Positions 31,581 to 40,707 are shown, counted from the first letter of the stretch. The stretch: DNA of 64,000 bases from Pseudarthrobacter sp. W1I19 (GCF_030817835.1 NZ_JAUSZR010000001.1:2356001-2420000), one strand, 5' to 3'. The notes: generated from the letters alone by a model not told the origin. Numbers and translations: made by a program.

Positions 31581-33299
31581 TCAGTGGCCTTTAAACGCTT
31601 CCGCCAGCCACCACGCACCGCCGTCGGAAGCTATGCGGGCATCAATGACCAGGGGTGCTTCGCGGGAGCCTGCCAGCCATTCCGAGACCCCGGCAAGGTC
31701 TCCCACCGTACGGACCGTGAGCGCGGCAGCGCCATATCCGCGGGCGATCGAGGCGATGTCCACCTGCGGGAACCGCACGACGTCCAGGTCCTCGTCATCC
31801 GCGTCGAAGTGATGGACTTCCGCGCCATAGGCGGAGTCGTTGTAGACGATGGCAACCAGCGGGATTCGCTCGCGGACCAGCGTCTCCAGTTCGGAGATGG
31901 CCATCAGGAAACCTCCGTCGCCTGCTCCCAGGACGGGCAGCCGGTCAGGCCGGGCCTTGGCAGCACCAATAGCCGTGTAGAGACCAAGGCCGATCGATTG
32001 GAAGGCCTGGGTGAAGCAGAATCCGAACTCGTCCGGAACGGACAGGTAGGTGCTGGGATAGCCCATGAAGTTGCCGGAATCGATGGATACGATGCGTTCC
32101 GGCGGCAGGATGCGGTCCAGTTCCCGGCTCAGCACGCGGGGATCGATGGTCTCCGCGGTGGACAAATCTTCTGTTGGCTCGGTGTTCCACCGCGCATGGG
32201 CTGCGATGCGTTCCGCCATTTCCGGGCTCCGGAGGCCTACCTGGGCGTGGCCGAGGGACCGGAGCCTGGCCAGCACAGCCGCCGCCGTTTCGGCGCTGTC
32301 GCCCAGCACTCCCAGGTCGATGGGGCGGTTGGCTCCAAGGGCCCGGTCCTCAAGATCCACCTGCACTACTTTCGCGGTGGCGCTGATGAGTGAACCGTGG
32401 CGCATTGTCCACATGTTCAGGGCGCATCCCCACCCGACGATCAGGTCGGCTTCAGAAATGGTTGCCGCGGTGAAAGGAGAGGAAAAACCGCCCGATATGC
32501 CCAGGTTGAACGGGTCACCTTGGAACAGGCCGTGCGCTACGGCGGATGTTGCCACAAGTGCCCCCGCAGCCTCCGCCAGCGCGGCGATTTGAGGTCCAGC
32601 CGTACGGCCGCCGCGGCCGGCCACAAAGACCGGCCGCCGGGCGTTACGGAGAAGCTCTGCCAGCTCGTCAACAGCCGCATGCGATGGTGCGAACAGCTGC
32701 GGCGGTGCCAGCGGTCCCGCTGCCAGGTTCCCATCCGGCACGGGTGCCGCCTGGATATCAGTAGGCAGCGACAGCACCACCGTCCTGCGCTCATTGACTG
32801 CCGTCCGGTACGCCCGAACAGTGTCAGCCACTGCGCTTTGCGGTGAATGGATCCGCTCAGCCACTGCACCAACACTCCGGGCCAGCGCATCCTGGTCAAT
32901 CCTGAAGTTGGACCCCACGGCGGACGCGGCCGTGTCCGCCGTGAGCACGATCACGGGTGTGCGGCTCTTGGCAGCTTCGCCGATGCCGGTCACCGCATTG
33001 GTCAGCCCACAGCCTTGGTGGGTGGAGACGACGCCCACTTTTCCGGACATGCGCCCATAGGCGTCGGCCATGGTGGCAGCGCCTCCTTCATGGCGGGCTG
33101 CCGTATAGGGCACGCCGGCCCGGCGCAGCGCATTGGTCACCACGAAGTTCCCGCTGCCCACCACGCCGAAAACGTGCCCGACGCCGAGTTGGGCCAGCGT
33201 GTATCCGACGAGTTCGCTGATACTTCCGGCCTCAGGACGAGCCGAATCGTGTTGTTTAACCACGTCGCTGCCTCCCAACCTGCTGGTGATAACAGTCAT
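31581..33299 (-). CDS. Thiamine diphosphate-dependent enzyme (acetolactate synthase / benzoylformate decarboxylase superfamily)
   Basis: 572 residues in the three-domain layout. The N-terminal Glu that activates ThDP is in ARHEGGAATMADAYGR (about residue 70), the central domain follows, and the Mg-ThDP motif is GDGGFLMAISELETL to NDSAYG (about 460-490). Which 2-oxo acid it decarboxylates or carboligates is not visible. It is co-transcribed with the PaaX-type regulator and so probably belongs to the same aryl-CoA regulon. ATG 33299 has AAAGGAG 8 bp upstream; the open frame to 33374 crosses the promoter region. Confidence 0.85.
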   Translation of the reverse strand: MTVITSRLGGSDVVKQHDSARPEAGSISELVGYTLAQLGVGHVFGVVGSGNFVVTNALRRAGVPYTAARHEGGAATMADAYGRMSGKVGVVSTHQGCGLTNAVTGIGEAAKSRTPVIVLTADTAASAVGSNFRIDQDALARSVGAVAERIHSPQSAVADTVRAYRTAVNERRTVVLSLPTDIQAAPVPDGNLAAGPLAPPQLFAPSHAAVDELAELLRNARRPVFVAGRGGRTAGPQIAALAEAAGALVATSAVAHGLFQGDPFNLGISGGFSSPFTAATISEADLIVGWGCALNMWTMRHGSLISATAKVVQVDLEDRALGANRPIDLGVLGDSAETAAAVLARLRSLGHAQVGLRSPEMAERIAAHARWNTEPTEDLSTAETIDPRVLSRELDRILPPERIVSIDSGNFMGYPSTYLSVPDEFGFCFTQAFQSIGLGLYTAIGAAKARPDRLPVLGAGDGGFLMAISELETLVRERIPLVAIVYNDSAYGAEVHHFDADDEDLDVVRFPQVDIASIARGYGAAALTVRTVGDLAGVSEWLAGSREAPLVIDARIASDGGAWWLAEAFKGH

Positions 33300-33377
33300 T
33301 GTCTCTTCTCCTTTGGGACAACGCGCGTGACGCGCAGCCGGCGTCGTCATTGGTGCTGGCGGGATCCCGCGCATGGG

Positions 33378-33410
33378 ACGATCGTATAGCTAAAATTTTA
33401 CGGCCGTCAA
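33378..33410 (+). promoter_or_regulatory. Candidate PaaX-regulator operators upstream of the ThDP enzyme operon
   Basis: Two elements: the palindrome ACGATCGT (33378-33385) and TTTTACGGCCGTCAA (33396-33410), the latter matching 12 of 15 bases of the site at 30063. The surrounding bases are AT-rich (TAAAATTTTA), unusual here and suited to a promoter. Confidence 0.5.
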
Positions 33411-33429
33411 GTATTTGAAACAGCTACGC

Positions 33430-34404
33430 TCAAAGAACAGGGCTTGCTGGCCGTACTGCTGCGGGGGCCATCAGGAGATCGCGGCCGATTTCCTCGCCCA
33501 CTTCGCGGAGTTTCCGGGCAAACAGGTCTGCATTGGGGGCCAGTGGCCTGTCCGCATGGAGCAGGATGCCAACCTGCTGGGCGAGCCCGGCGAGGTGCAG
33601 CTCGAGCATCTGCAGGCCGGGTTCCGCTACTGCCATCGACTCCGGCATCAGGGCAAGGAAACCGGCCTCGGCCACGAGCGTGCGCAGGGTGGCCGGGGTT
33701 CCGGATTCCACCCGCTGAATGGGAGGAGCCAGGCCTGCAGTGCGGAAGTTCTCCTCGAGTTCGTCGCGCAATGGCGTGTTTGCCAGCGGCACTACCCAGG
33801 GGTACCCGACGAGGTCCTTTAGTGAGGCTTCCGAAAGGGCGTGCACGGGGTGGCCGACTGCGGCAACAACCCGGAATTCCTCCCGGTATAACGGGACAAG
33901 CCGCAATCGGGAGGTGCTGGGATGGTCCGTAACCCGGCCTACGAGAAGGTCCAGGTCGCCGCTGCCCAGCTCCTGGATGAGGGCTTCGGGCGGCGCCTCG
34001 CGCAGGAGGACCTCCACCCGGGGCCTATCGGCAGTGAATCGGGCCACAGCCCGCGGCAGCAGCAGGTTTGCGCCAGTAACGTGGGCGCCAACGCGCACCA
34101 CGCCGGCTTCCGGGTCCGTGAGCTCATCCACCCGCCGGCGCAGGGTACCCACGTGGCCCACAATTGCCTTGGCATGTTCAAGGCATACCTGCCCTGCAGG
34201 TGTGGGTACCATGCGGCGGCCGGTCCGCTCGAACAGCGGCGCACCGACGGCCTGCTCGGCTTCACGTAATGCCCTGCTCAACGCTGGCTGTGTCAGATAC
34301 AGTTCTTCGGCGGCACGGACCAGGCTGCCGTGTTCTGCAATGGCAAGCACAATCACAAGGTGGCGCAGCTTCAGGTGGGTGGTCAGCAGCGCCCGCAGGT
34401 CCAT
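33430..34404 (-). CDS. LysR-family transcriptional regulator (GbpR/PcaQ-like)
   Basis: 324 residues. The HTH is HGSLVRAAEELYLTQPALSRAL (read in two parts, about residues 25-46), then LFERTGRRMVPTPAGQ. The preceding LKLRHLVIVLAIAEH start is typical of the GbpR/PcaQ branch of aromatic and sugar regulators. It is the last gene before the ThDP operon and lies behind the ligase/DUF35/thiolase operon in the same direction. Either neighbour could be its target. Confidence 0.9.
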   Translation of the reverse strand: MDLRALLTTHLKLRHLVIVLAIAEHGSLVRAAEELYLTQPALSRALREAEQAVGAPLFERTGRRMVPTPAGQVCLEHAKAIVGHVGTLRRRVDELTDPEAGVVRVGAHVTGANLLLPRAVARFTADRPRVEVLLREAPPEALIQELGSGDLDLLVGRVTDHPSTSRLRLVPLYREEFRVVAAVGHPVHALSEASLKDLVGYPWVVPLANTPLRDELEENFRTAGLAPPIQRVESGTPATLRTLVAEAGFLALMPESMAVAEPGLQMLELHLAGLAQQVGILLHADRPLAPNADLFARKLREVGEEIGRDLLMAPAAVRPASPVL

Positions 34405-34432
34405 GTCCTCATCCTACTGGCGTACTTCCCCT

Positions 34433-34466
34433 CTCCCCTGCCGGGAGTGGTACCCCGGCAAGGGAG
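34433..34466 (-). terminator. Hairpin between the acyl-CoA ligase operon and the LysR gene
   Basis: CTCCCCTGCCGGG pairs with CCCGGCAAGGGAG (12 of 13) around an 8-nt loop. It stands 27 bp after the end of the ligase gene on the minus strand; no T-tract follows. Confidence 0.55.
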
Positions 34467-34492
34467 ACAACCGGCTGCGATCCTCCAGCGGA

Positions 34493-36097
34493 TCAGCGGG
34501 CCGCTGCCGCAGCTGCCGCAGCTGCCTGGCGGGGAAACGCAACCTCCCGGTCCCACTGCGAAGCCTCACGGCCGGCCGCCTTGAGGACCTGCTTGCGTAC
34601 CTTTCCGTTCTCGGTCTGCGGCAGGTGGTCAACCACCCGGAGGAAGCGCGGGATGGCGAACGACGCCAGCCGCGGAATGCAGAACTCGCACACTTCGGCG
34701 AAATCGACAGGTTCACGAAGGACCAGCGCAGCCATGACCTCGTCCTCACCCAGCTCCGAGTCAACCGCGTACACCGCAACGTCCTGGACGGCCGGATGCT
34801 GCCGGAGCACCTGCTCCACTTCAACCGAGGAGATGTTCTCCCCCCGCCGGCGGATAACGTCCTTGATTCGGTCAACGAAGCGCACCCACCCGTCCTCGTC
34901 GAGGACAACCCGGTCTCCGCTGTGGAACCACAAGTCCTGCCAGGCTTTGGTAGTGGCTTCGGGCATTGCATGGTAGCCGGTGGCCATGGCGTGCGGCTGG
35001 TCGCTGCGGATCAGCAACTCGCCCGGGACGCCGTCGGGAACGGGCACGCCGTCGGCGTCCACCACACGGATGGAGAAGCCCGGCCGTACTTTGCCCACGT
35101 AGCCTGGGCGCCACTGAGCCGGAGTTGATCCGATTACCGAATTCGTTTCGGTGGAGCCGTATCCGTCCAGCAGCAGCACGCCGAACCGTTCACGGAAGGG
35201 TTCCATAAGCCGGGCCGGCGTGGCAGGCGAGAGCGCCAGACGGATCCGGTGGTCCCGTTCGCCGGGCCCCGCTTCCTTGCCGGCAAGTATGCCCACCATT
35301 GCGCCGAGAAGGTAGGTCACCGTCGCCCCCGCCGAGGAGGCATCCGACCAAAAGCGCGTTGCGGAGAACCGCGGGCCCAGGACGTATTCACCCCCGCATT
35401 CGACGGCCTGCATAAACGCATTGAGTGCGTTTGTGTGAAACAGCGGTAAACACGTGTACAGCACGTCCTCGGGGCCGAGCCCCAGCTGGTCGGACATATT
35501 CACGGCCCACCAGTAGAACTGGCCCTGGGGGCACAGGACACCTTTCGAGACTCCTGTGGTTCCTGACGTGTAAAGGATGGCCGCGGTCTCGGCCGGAGCA
35601 GCATCCACTGGTTCGACAGCAGCAGCCGTTTCCGGCATGGGCAGGACTGCAAAGGGTGCCGGCAGATCCGGGGCGGGTCCGTCGATGACCCATGCTTCCC
35701 GAAGGTTCTCCGGAGCCACGGCCGCAAGGTGCGGCAACTGCTCCACTTCTGCCACCACCAGTACGGCCTGGGAGTTTTCCAGCACGTGCCTCAACTGTTC
35801 ACCCCGGCTGGCGGTGTTCACTGGAACTGCGACGGCGCCGATCCAGGCACAGCCAAGGATGAAGTCGAGCAGCTCAGGCCTGTTCGAGGACATCAGTGCC
35901 ACCGTCTGGCCGCGCTGGATGCCGGCGCGCCGGAGTATGCCGCCCGTAGATGCGGCGGCCTCCACCATTGCCTGGCTGTCACGGCTCACCTTGCCGCAGC
36001 GGAACAGCGGTGACGAGGGAGCCTTCCTCGCCCGCTCGAGGAGCATCTGGGGGATAGTCAGGGGACGCTGCGGCCGTTCGGCAAGTGTGGGGCTCAT
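34493..36097 (-). CDS. Acyl-CoA ligase (AMP-forming; CaiC/FadD-like)
   Basis: 534 residues. P-loop YTSGTTGVSKGVLCPQ (about 175-190), GYGSTETNS motif A5, and GDRVVLDEDGWVRFVDRIKDVI with the C-terminal Lys in TENGKVRKQ. It activates a carboxylic acid as CoA thioester; the chain type is unknown. An alanine run (about nine) occurs at the very C-terminus, an odd low-complexity tail. Its start overlaps the DUF35 gene stop by 4 bp, so ligase, DUF35 and thiolase-fold proteins are made together. Confidence 0.88.
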   Translation of the reverse strand: MSPTLAERPQRPLTIPQMLLERARKAPSSPLFRCGKVSRDSQAMVEAAASTGGILRRAGIQRGQTVALMSSNRPELLDFILGCAWIGAVAVPVNTASRGEQLRHVLENSQAVLVVAEVEQLPHLAAVAPENLREAWVIDGPAPDLPAPFAVLPMPETAAAVEPVDAAPAETAAILYTSGTTGVSKGVLCPQGQFYWWAVNMSDQLGLGPEDVLYTCLPLFHTNALNAFMQAVECGGEYVLGPRFSATRFWSDASSAGATVTYLLGAMVGILAGKEAGPGERDHRIRLALSPATPARLMEPFRERFGVLLLDGYGSTETNSVIGSTPAQWRPGYVGKVRPGFSIRVVDADGVPVPDGVPGELLIRSDQPHAMATGYHAMPEATTKAWQDLWFHSGDRVVLDEDGWVRFVDRIKDVIRRRGENISSVEVEQVLRQHPAVQDVAVYAVDSELGEDEVMAALVLREPVDFAEVCEFCIPRLASFAIPRFLRVVDHLPQTENGKVRKQVLKAAGREASQWDREVAFPRQAAAAAAAAAR

Positions 36098-36411
36098 GGC
36101 TGATCCTCATTCAGGTTCGAGGGGACGGGTATAAAGGCTGTGACGCCGGATGCGGCGTGGGGGTCGTTGGTGAGGGGCACATCCTGGCCCGGTTGCGCGC
36201 CAGATCCTGTCAGGCGGGCGATAACACGCAGCCCGCCGTCGATGCTCAAGGTTGCCAGGACGCTTCCGTCGGGAAGGGCGGTGGTCTGCTCGACAGTTCC
36301 CTGCCCTACTGCAACTGTTGAGAAACTGTCCCCGCCGCACACCGGACAGAAGAGGCGGTCCGGGAAGAGGCGGCTGCGGCAATTCCGGCATTCCTGCACC
36401 AGGGCGCTCAT
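36094..36411 (-). CDS. DUF35 / OB-fold protein with zinc ribbon, partner of the thiolase-fold protein
   Basis: 105 residues. The N-terminal zinc ribbon (C-x2-C, then C-x2-C; QECRNCRSRLFPD, LFCPVCGG) precedes an OB fold (GTVEQTTAL, RVIARLTG). Such proteins bind acyl-CoA and form complexes with thiolases or with thiolase-like aldolases such as Ltp2. It overlaps both neighbours by 4 bp, as expected for a stoichiometric partner. Confidence 0.87.
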   Translation of the reverse strand: MSALVQECRNCRSRLFPDRLFCPVCGGDSFSTVAVGQGTVEQTTALPDGSVLATLSIDGGLRVIARLTGSGAQPGQDVPLTNDPHAASGVTAFIPVPSNLNEDQP

Positions 36412-37547
36412 TGTGCCGCCTCCAGGACGGTCATGGTGGCGCAGGCACCGTAGCGGTACAGGACCATGCCGTATCCGCTGACCACGGCATGGCGGACGGA
36501 AACTTGCCGCGTCCCTGCAGTGCCCATCAGCTGCCGGGCTGCCTCAACAAGCCCGTGCATACCGCCGGCTGCTCCTGCCTGTCCTGCCGAGAGCTGGCCT
36601 CCGGAGGTGTTTACCGGCAGCTCGCGGGTGGCAATGCGACGCTTGATGAAATTCGCGGGATCGTCCTCTGCCGGCAGCAAACCAAGGTCAGCTAGCTGGG
36701 CCACCACCATGGCAGGGTAATCGTCGTAGACGCAGGCGAGCCCTAGGTCGCCAGGGCCTATCCCGGACTCTTCCCACCCGGCGGAGGCGCAGGTACGCAG
36801 GCCGGTTTCCAGCCCGTCACCGGCCTGCTGTTCGGCGTTGTAGGACGCGCGGACCGTGAGCACCTTTGCCCGCGGTGAGCCGCTGCCCGGGTCAGCCACG
36901 AGGACAACCGCGTCAGCGCCGGTCACCGGGGGTACGCAGTCGTAGCGGCCCAACGGTGTGGCGACCATCGGCGCGCTTAGGTATTCATCCATGGTGAGGG
37001 CTTTCCGATAGACAGCGTCGGGATTTCCTGCAGCCCACTCACGCTGCGCGATGGCGATGTGTCCGTAGTCTTCACGGGTGAGCCCGAGGGTCTCCATCTG
37101 GCGGGTGGTAAGCATTGCAAACAGGGCGTTCGGGCCCTTCATGGGCAATGGCGCGAGGTGGTCCTCCGTGGCCCGGTTATAGCTGGCCACCAGCTGCGAG
37201 AAGGCCGGTCCGTCCATCAGGTCTCCTGCTGCAAGGACGATGACCTTGGCATCACCGGCTTCGATCGCCCGCACCGCGTGCTGGAGCATGCCGCCGGCGC
37301 TGGCCCCGCCGTTCGTATCCTGCATCAGCCAGGTCAGGCGAAGTCCCATGCGCCAGGCCAGGTCAATGGCGTGGTCGGGGTTGAGAGTGAAGCTGGAGAC
37401 AGCGAAGCCGTCCACGTCTGCGGGATTGAGGCTGGCCTCATTCAAGGCGTTCCGGACAGCACGGGCGATGACCTGGGATGTGTTCGTCCCTGGGGCCGGA
37501 TGCCGGGTGTAAGGCGACTGCCCTGTTCCGATAATGGAGACCGTCAC
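36408..37547 (-). CDS. Thiolase-fold protein lacking the nucleophilic cysteine (lipid-transfer / Ltp2-like)
   Basis: 379 residues with the thiolase/SCP-x fold: MTVSIIGTGQSPYTRH at the start, DVDGFAVSSF, and a C-terminal VSGYGMV. In place of the N-terminal catalytic Cys the sequence is DTNGGASAGGML, and the usual histidine-glycine motif reads NTSGGQLSAGQAG, with Gln where thiolases have His. A Claisen thiolase reaction is therefore unlikely. The pairing with DUF35 and a CoA ligase is that of retro-aldolases that shorten CoA-bound side chains. That role is inferred, not shown. Confidence 0.82.
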   Translation of the reverse strand: MTVSIIGTGQSPYTRHPAPGTNTSQVIARAVRNALNEASLNPADVDGFAVSSFTLNPDHAIDLAWRMGLRLTWLMQDTNGGASAGGMLQHAVRAIEAGDAKVIVLAAGDLMDGPAFSQLVASYNRATEDHLAPLPMKGPNALFAMLTTRQMETLGLTREDYGHIAIAQREWAAGNPDAVYRKALTMDEYLSAPMVATPLGRYDCVPPVTGADAVVLVADPGSGSPRAKVLTVRASYNAEQQAGDGLETGLRTCASAGWEESGIGPGDLGLACVYDDYPAMVVAQLADLGLLPAEDDPANFIKRRIATRELPVNTSGGQLSAGQAGAAGGMHGLVEAARQLMGTAGTRQVSVRHAVVSGYGMVLYRYGACATMTVLEAAQ

Positions 37548-37597
37548 GTCGGGTCCTCTCTGGGTGGCTGTGATCAGGGAGCAAAGACGTGCTGCCG

Positions 37598-38929
37598 CTA
37601 AGACAGGACTTGTGCGGGCTGCCCGGTTTCGAGGTGCTGGCGGTTGTGCTTTTTGCGGCCGGCAGCAGCCACTGCAACCAGGGTCACCAGCACCATGCCA
37701 ATGAGGTACAGCGACACAGGGACGGAGGAGTTGTAGTTCAGCAGCAAAGCCGTGGCGATCAAGGGCGCGAACCCGCCGGCGAATACGGCTGCGACTTCGT
37801 GGGCAATGGCCATGCCGGAGTACCGGACTTCGGCGGAGAACAGTTCATGGAAGAATGCCGGCTGCGTTCCGATCATGGCACCGTGGCAAACACCGTTGGC
37901 AATAAGGAACGCAAGGATCACCACGGCCGGGGTATGGGCATCGATCATTGCAAAGAACGGGAAGGCCATCAGGCCCATGCCCACGGCACCAAAGGCGTAC
38001 ACGGGGCGCCGGCCGATCCGGTCAGAGAGGTATCCGAAGAAGATGTAGGTGCCGAAGGATACGAGCATGGATACGGCCACGGCCAACAGCAGAAGGCCCT
38101 TGTCCACTCCCACGTGGACGCCGTAGACGATGGAGAATGAAAGGAAGACGTAGGAACCGCCGTTTTCGGCGACGCGCAGGCCCATGGCAACCAGGATTTC
38201 GCGGGGATGGGCGCGCAGTGCATCCAGGGCGGCCAGGCGGTGCTGGGGACGGGTTTCGCGGGCTTCAGTGAACTCTTTGGACTCGGGAAGCTTGAAGCGG
38301 ATGTACGCGCCGACACCGAGCAGAACCACACTCACGATGAACGGCAGGCGCCAACCCCATGCCAGGAACTGGGGTTCGGGCATCAATTGGGCCAGGAAGA
38401 AGGCCAGTGAGGAGAGCACAAACCCGAGCGAGATTCCGCCCTGGCTGAATGCCGCGAGCATGCCCCGGCGGGAGGTGTTGGCGTTCTCGCTGATCAGCAG
38501 AACACCGCCGCCCCATTCGCCGCCGGCAGCGATGCCTTGCAGGATTCGAAGCGCGATAAGCAGCGCCGGGGCCAAGAGTCCCACCTGCGCGTAGGTGGGG
38601 AGCAATCCCATGAGCGCTGTACTGATTCCCATAATGGAAAGGGTCAGCACCAGCGAACGCTTGCGTCCCAGCCTGTCGCCGATGTGCCCGAAGATGATTC
38701 CGCCCAGGGGGCGGGCGGCGAACCCGACGGCGAAGCCGGCGAATGCGGCCATCGTGCCTACCAGCGGGTCCGTATCAGCGGGGAAGAAGAGCCGGCCAAA
38801 GACGACTGCCGATGCCGTCGCGTACAGGAAGAAGTCGTACCACTCGAGGGCATTGCCTACCAGTGAGGCGACAACGTACCGGCGGACGCCGGGACGTTGT
38901 CCCGGCAAGGTGGTCTGTGGGTGGGACAT
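37598..38929 (-). CDS. MFS transporter, metabolite:H+ symporter (MHS) family
   Basis: 443 residues, about twelve membrane segments. MHS hallmarks: SLVGNALEWYDFFLYATASA in TM1, FGHIGDRLGRKRSLVLTL in loop 2-3, RILQGIAAGGEWGGGVLLISE in TM4-5. Relatives import shikimate, citrate, alpha-ketoglutarate or proline/betaine. It probably supplies the substrate of the ligase operon that follows in the same direction after 50 bp. ATG 38929 (AGGAG 5 bp upstream) was chosen over 38947. Confidence 0.9.
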   Translation of the reverse strand: MSHPQTTLPGQRPGVRRYVVASLVGNALEWYDFFLYATASAVVFGRLFFPADTDPLVGTMAAFAGFAVGFAARPLGGIIFGHIGDRLGRKRSLVLTLSIMGISTALMGLLPTYAQVGLLAPALLIALRILQGIAAGGEWGGGVLLISENANTSRRGMLAAFSQGGISLGFVLSSLAFFLAQLMPEPQFLAWGWRLPFIVSVVLLGVGAYIRFKLPESKEFTEARETRPQHRLAALDALRAHPREILVAMGLRVAENGGSYVFLSFSIVYGVHVGVDKGLLLLAVAVSMLVSFGTYIFFGYLSDRIGRRPVYAFGAVGMGLMAFPFFAMIDAHTPAVVILAFLIANGVCHGAMIGTQPAFFHELFSAEVRYSGMAIAHEVAAVFAGGFAPLIATALLLNYNSSVPVSLYLIGMVLVTLVAVAAAGRKKHNRQHLETGQPAQVLS

Positions 38930-39195
38930 TGTTGCTCCTAGTGCCAAAGTCGGTGAGTGTGACGGGGATTACGTTTATTGATCTCAGTCTCCCTCCCGCA
39001 ATGGAGGCCGTCGAATGCCGAAATCGCCAGGGCCTATGCGTGTTCGGGTATGCCTGCCAAAGAGATGGCAGGAGGTGTTCCGGACCTCGGCAAGGTGGTG
39101 CTAACGTCGCAGCAATTGGCCCTGGGTGTCTGCCACGGGCAGTCACCAAACGCACGCCGGCCATACCCGGCGGGTGAAAATCCGGAGGAGCTCGC

Positions 39196-40002
39196 ATGGA
39201 ACTAAGCGCTGTGAATGATGCACGCCAGACAGGACTGGCAAGCCTGCTTGCAGACCTAGCCACTGGACGGACTGAACTGGTGGACCTCACCACCCCGCTC
39301 TCGGCGGCAACCCCCACCCTGGAGTTGCCGGAGCCGTTCGCCAATCTCATCGATTTCTCGCTCGAGGAAGTCTCCGCCTACAACGCGCCGGGACCTTACT
39401 GGAAGCACCACAACATCCATACCGGTGAGCACATCGGCACCCATGTGGACGCCCCCATACACTGGGCCACGGGGCGGGACGGCAAGGACGTTGCGCAGAT
39501 CGATCCGGCCCGCCTGCTTGGTCCCGCGGTTGTTTTGGACGTCAGGGCCGAGGCCGCGGCGGACCCGGATTTCTTAGTGGACATCCACCATATCCGCGCG
39601 TGGGAGTCGGAGCACGGAGCGTTGCCGAAGGGCGGCTGGCTTCTGGTGCGGACGGGATGGGACAGCCGCTCCCAGGACAGGGAAAGCTTCCTCAACAAGG
39701 ATGAGCAGGGCCACCCGCACTCCCCCGGGTTCACCGTCGAATGCGCGCAGTGGATCGGCGAAGAATCCCCACTGTCCGGTGTCGGCGTTGAAACGGTGGG
39801 CATTGACGCCGGTGCCGCCGGCGGGCAGCAGCCTCCTTTCCCGGCCCATCACTTCCTGTTGGGAAATGACAAGTACGGCGTCACTTCGCTTCGGAACCTG
39901 GCGCAGCTGCCGCCGGTAGGCGCAGCGCTCATCGTGGCTCCGTTGCCGATTGTCGGTGGAACCGGGAGCCCGGCGCGGGTATTCGCCCTGGTTGACGCCT
40001 GA
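39196..40002 (+). CDS. Cyclase-family metal-dependent hydrolase (kynurenine formamidase-like)
   Basis: 268 residues. The signature HTGEHIGTHVDAPIHW (HxGTHxDxPxH; about residues 75-90) binds the metal. Family members hydrolyse N-formylkynurenine, isatin or cyclic amides/lactones. The gene diverges from the MFS gene; the 266 bp between them contain no other gene, only a small CCTGCCA/TGGCAGG inverted repeat near 39050. RBS GGAGGAG before ATG 39196. Substrate unknown. Confidence 0.85.
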   Translation: MELSAVNDARQTGLASLLADLATGRTELVDLTTPLSAATPTLELPEPFANLIDFSLEEVSAYNAPGPYWKHHNIHTGEHIGTHVDAPIHWATGRDGKDVAQIDPARLLGPAVVLDVRAEAAADPDFLVDIHHIRAWESEHGALPKGGWLLVRTGWDSRSQDRESFLNKDEQGHPHSPGFTVECAQWIGEESPLSGVGVETVGIDAGAAGGQQPPFPAHHFLLGNDKYGVTSLRNLAQLPPVGAALIVAPLPIVGGTGSPARVFALVDA

Positions 40003-40033
40003 CAGAACGCATTTCCAGAAGACAGATAAATAG

Positions 40034-40070
40034 AAAGAAGCCCGCCAGCAATTGCTGGCAGGCTTCTTTT
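40034..40070 (+). terminator. Rho-independent terminator after the cyclase-family gene
   Basis: AAAGAAGCC-c-GCCAGCAA pairs with TTGCTGGC-a-GGCTTCTTT (one internal mismatch), ending in a short T-run. It begins 31 bp after the stop codon. Confidence 0.85.
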
Positions 40071-40131
40071 GCCTCCGCCTCCCCTGTGGTTGTTTTTACA
40101 CGGCGGGCGTGCCCACCATTAATGGGTGGGA

Positions 40132-40707
40132 ATGAAGTACGGGCGGCACCGGCTCGCGTTCGCTTTGTGCCTGCTGATCCCCCTGGGCGGAACGGCGGGC
40201 TGCGTCTATGAATACCCCGATTCCTTGCCTGCTCAGGCGCCCGCTCAGGGGCGAGTGCATGAGCCAACCGTAGAGCCTGCACCGGACATGGGGTCCCCGA
40301 AACCGTACAGCGATCCTCAGGTCCTGGAGCAGGAGGCCGTGAACTACGCCCAGCTGGACCGGCTCCTCGCAGCATCGCCGGAGCCAGTCCTTCTTTCCGA
40401 GGTGGGCCCGCTGGACGGCCCACTCAGGGGATTTGGCAATACCGGGAAGGTGCCGGCGGCCGGGCGGTACACCGTCACTGCGGCCTGCGTTGGTGCTTCC
40501 GGGGCGAAGGTGGCCGTGGGGCAGGAGCACCCGGGCGCCCCCTTCCGCCCGCTGGAGCTCGCCCTGGATTGCGCCGGCCCCACGTCCCAGGTCATTGCAC
40601 TTCAGCAGGGGTACGTATTCGCGCATCTCTCCCTGCCCGCCCCGGGCGATACGCCGTGGACGGGTGCGGTTGGCGGTGTCCGGGTGGGCGCTGCCCCTAC
40701 AGAGTGA
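40132..40707 (+). CDS. Hypothetical lipoprotein
   Basis: 191 residues. The N-terminus has basic residues, a hydrophobic stretch (LAFALCLLIPLGG) and a lipobox ending GTAGC (cysteine about residue 24), followed by a Pro-rich linker. The rest is predicted extracellular with no family that I recognise. Two cysteines in the mature part (TAACVG, ALDCAG) may form a disulfide. Start ATG 40132; GTG 40126 is an alternative. Its last 11 bp overlap the end of the opposite-strand lipoprotein gene. Confidence 0.7.
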   Translation: MKYGRHRLAFALCLLIPLGGTAGCVYEYPDSLPAQAPAQGRVHEPTVEPAPDMGSPKPYSDPQVLEQEAVNYAQLDRLLAASPEPVLLSEVGPLDGPLRGFGNTGKVPAAGRYTVTAACVGASGAKVAVGQEHPGAPFRPLELALDCAGPTSQVIALQQGYVFAHLSLPAPGDTPWTGAVGGVRVGAAPTE

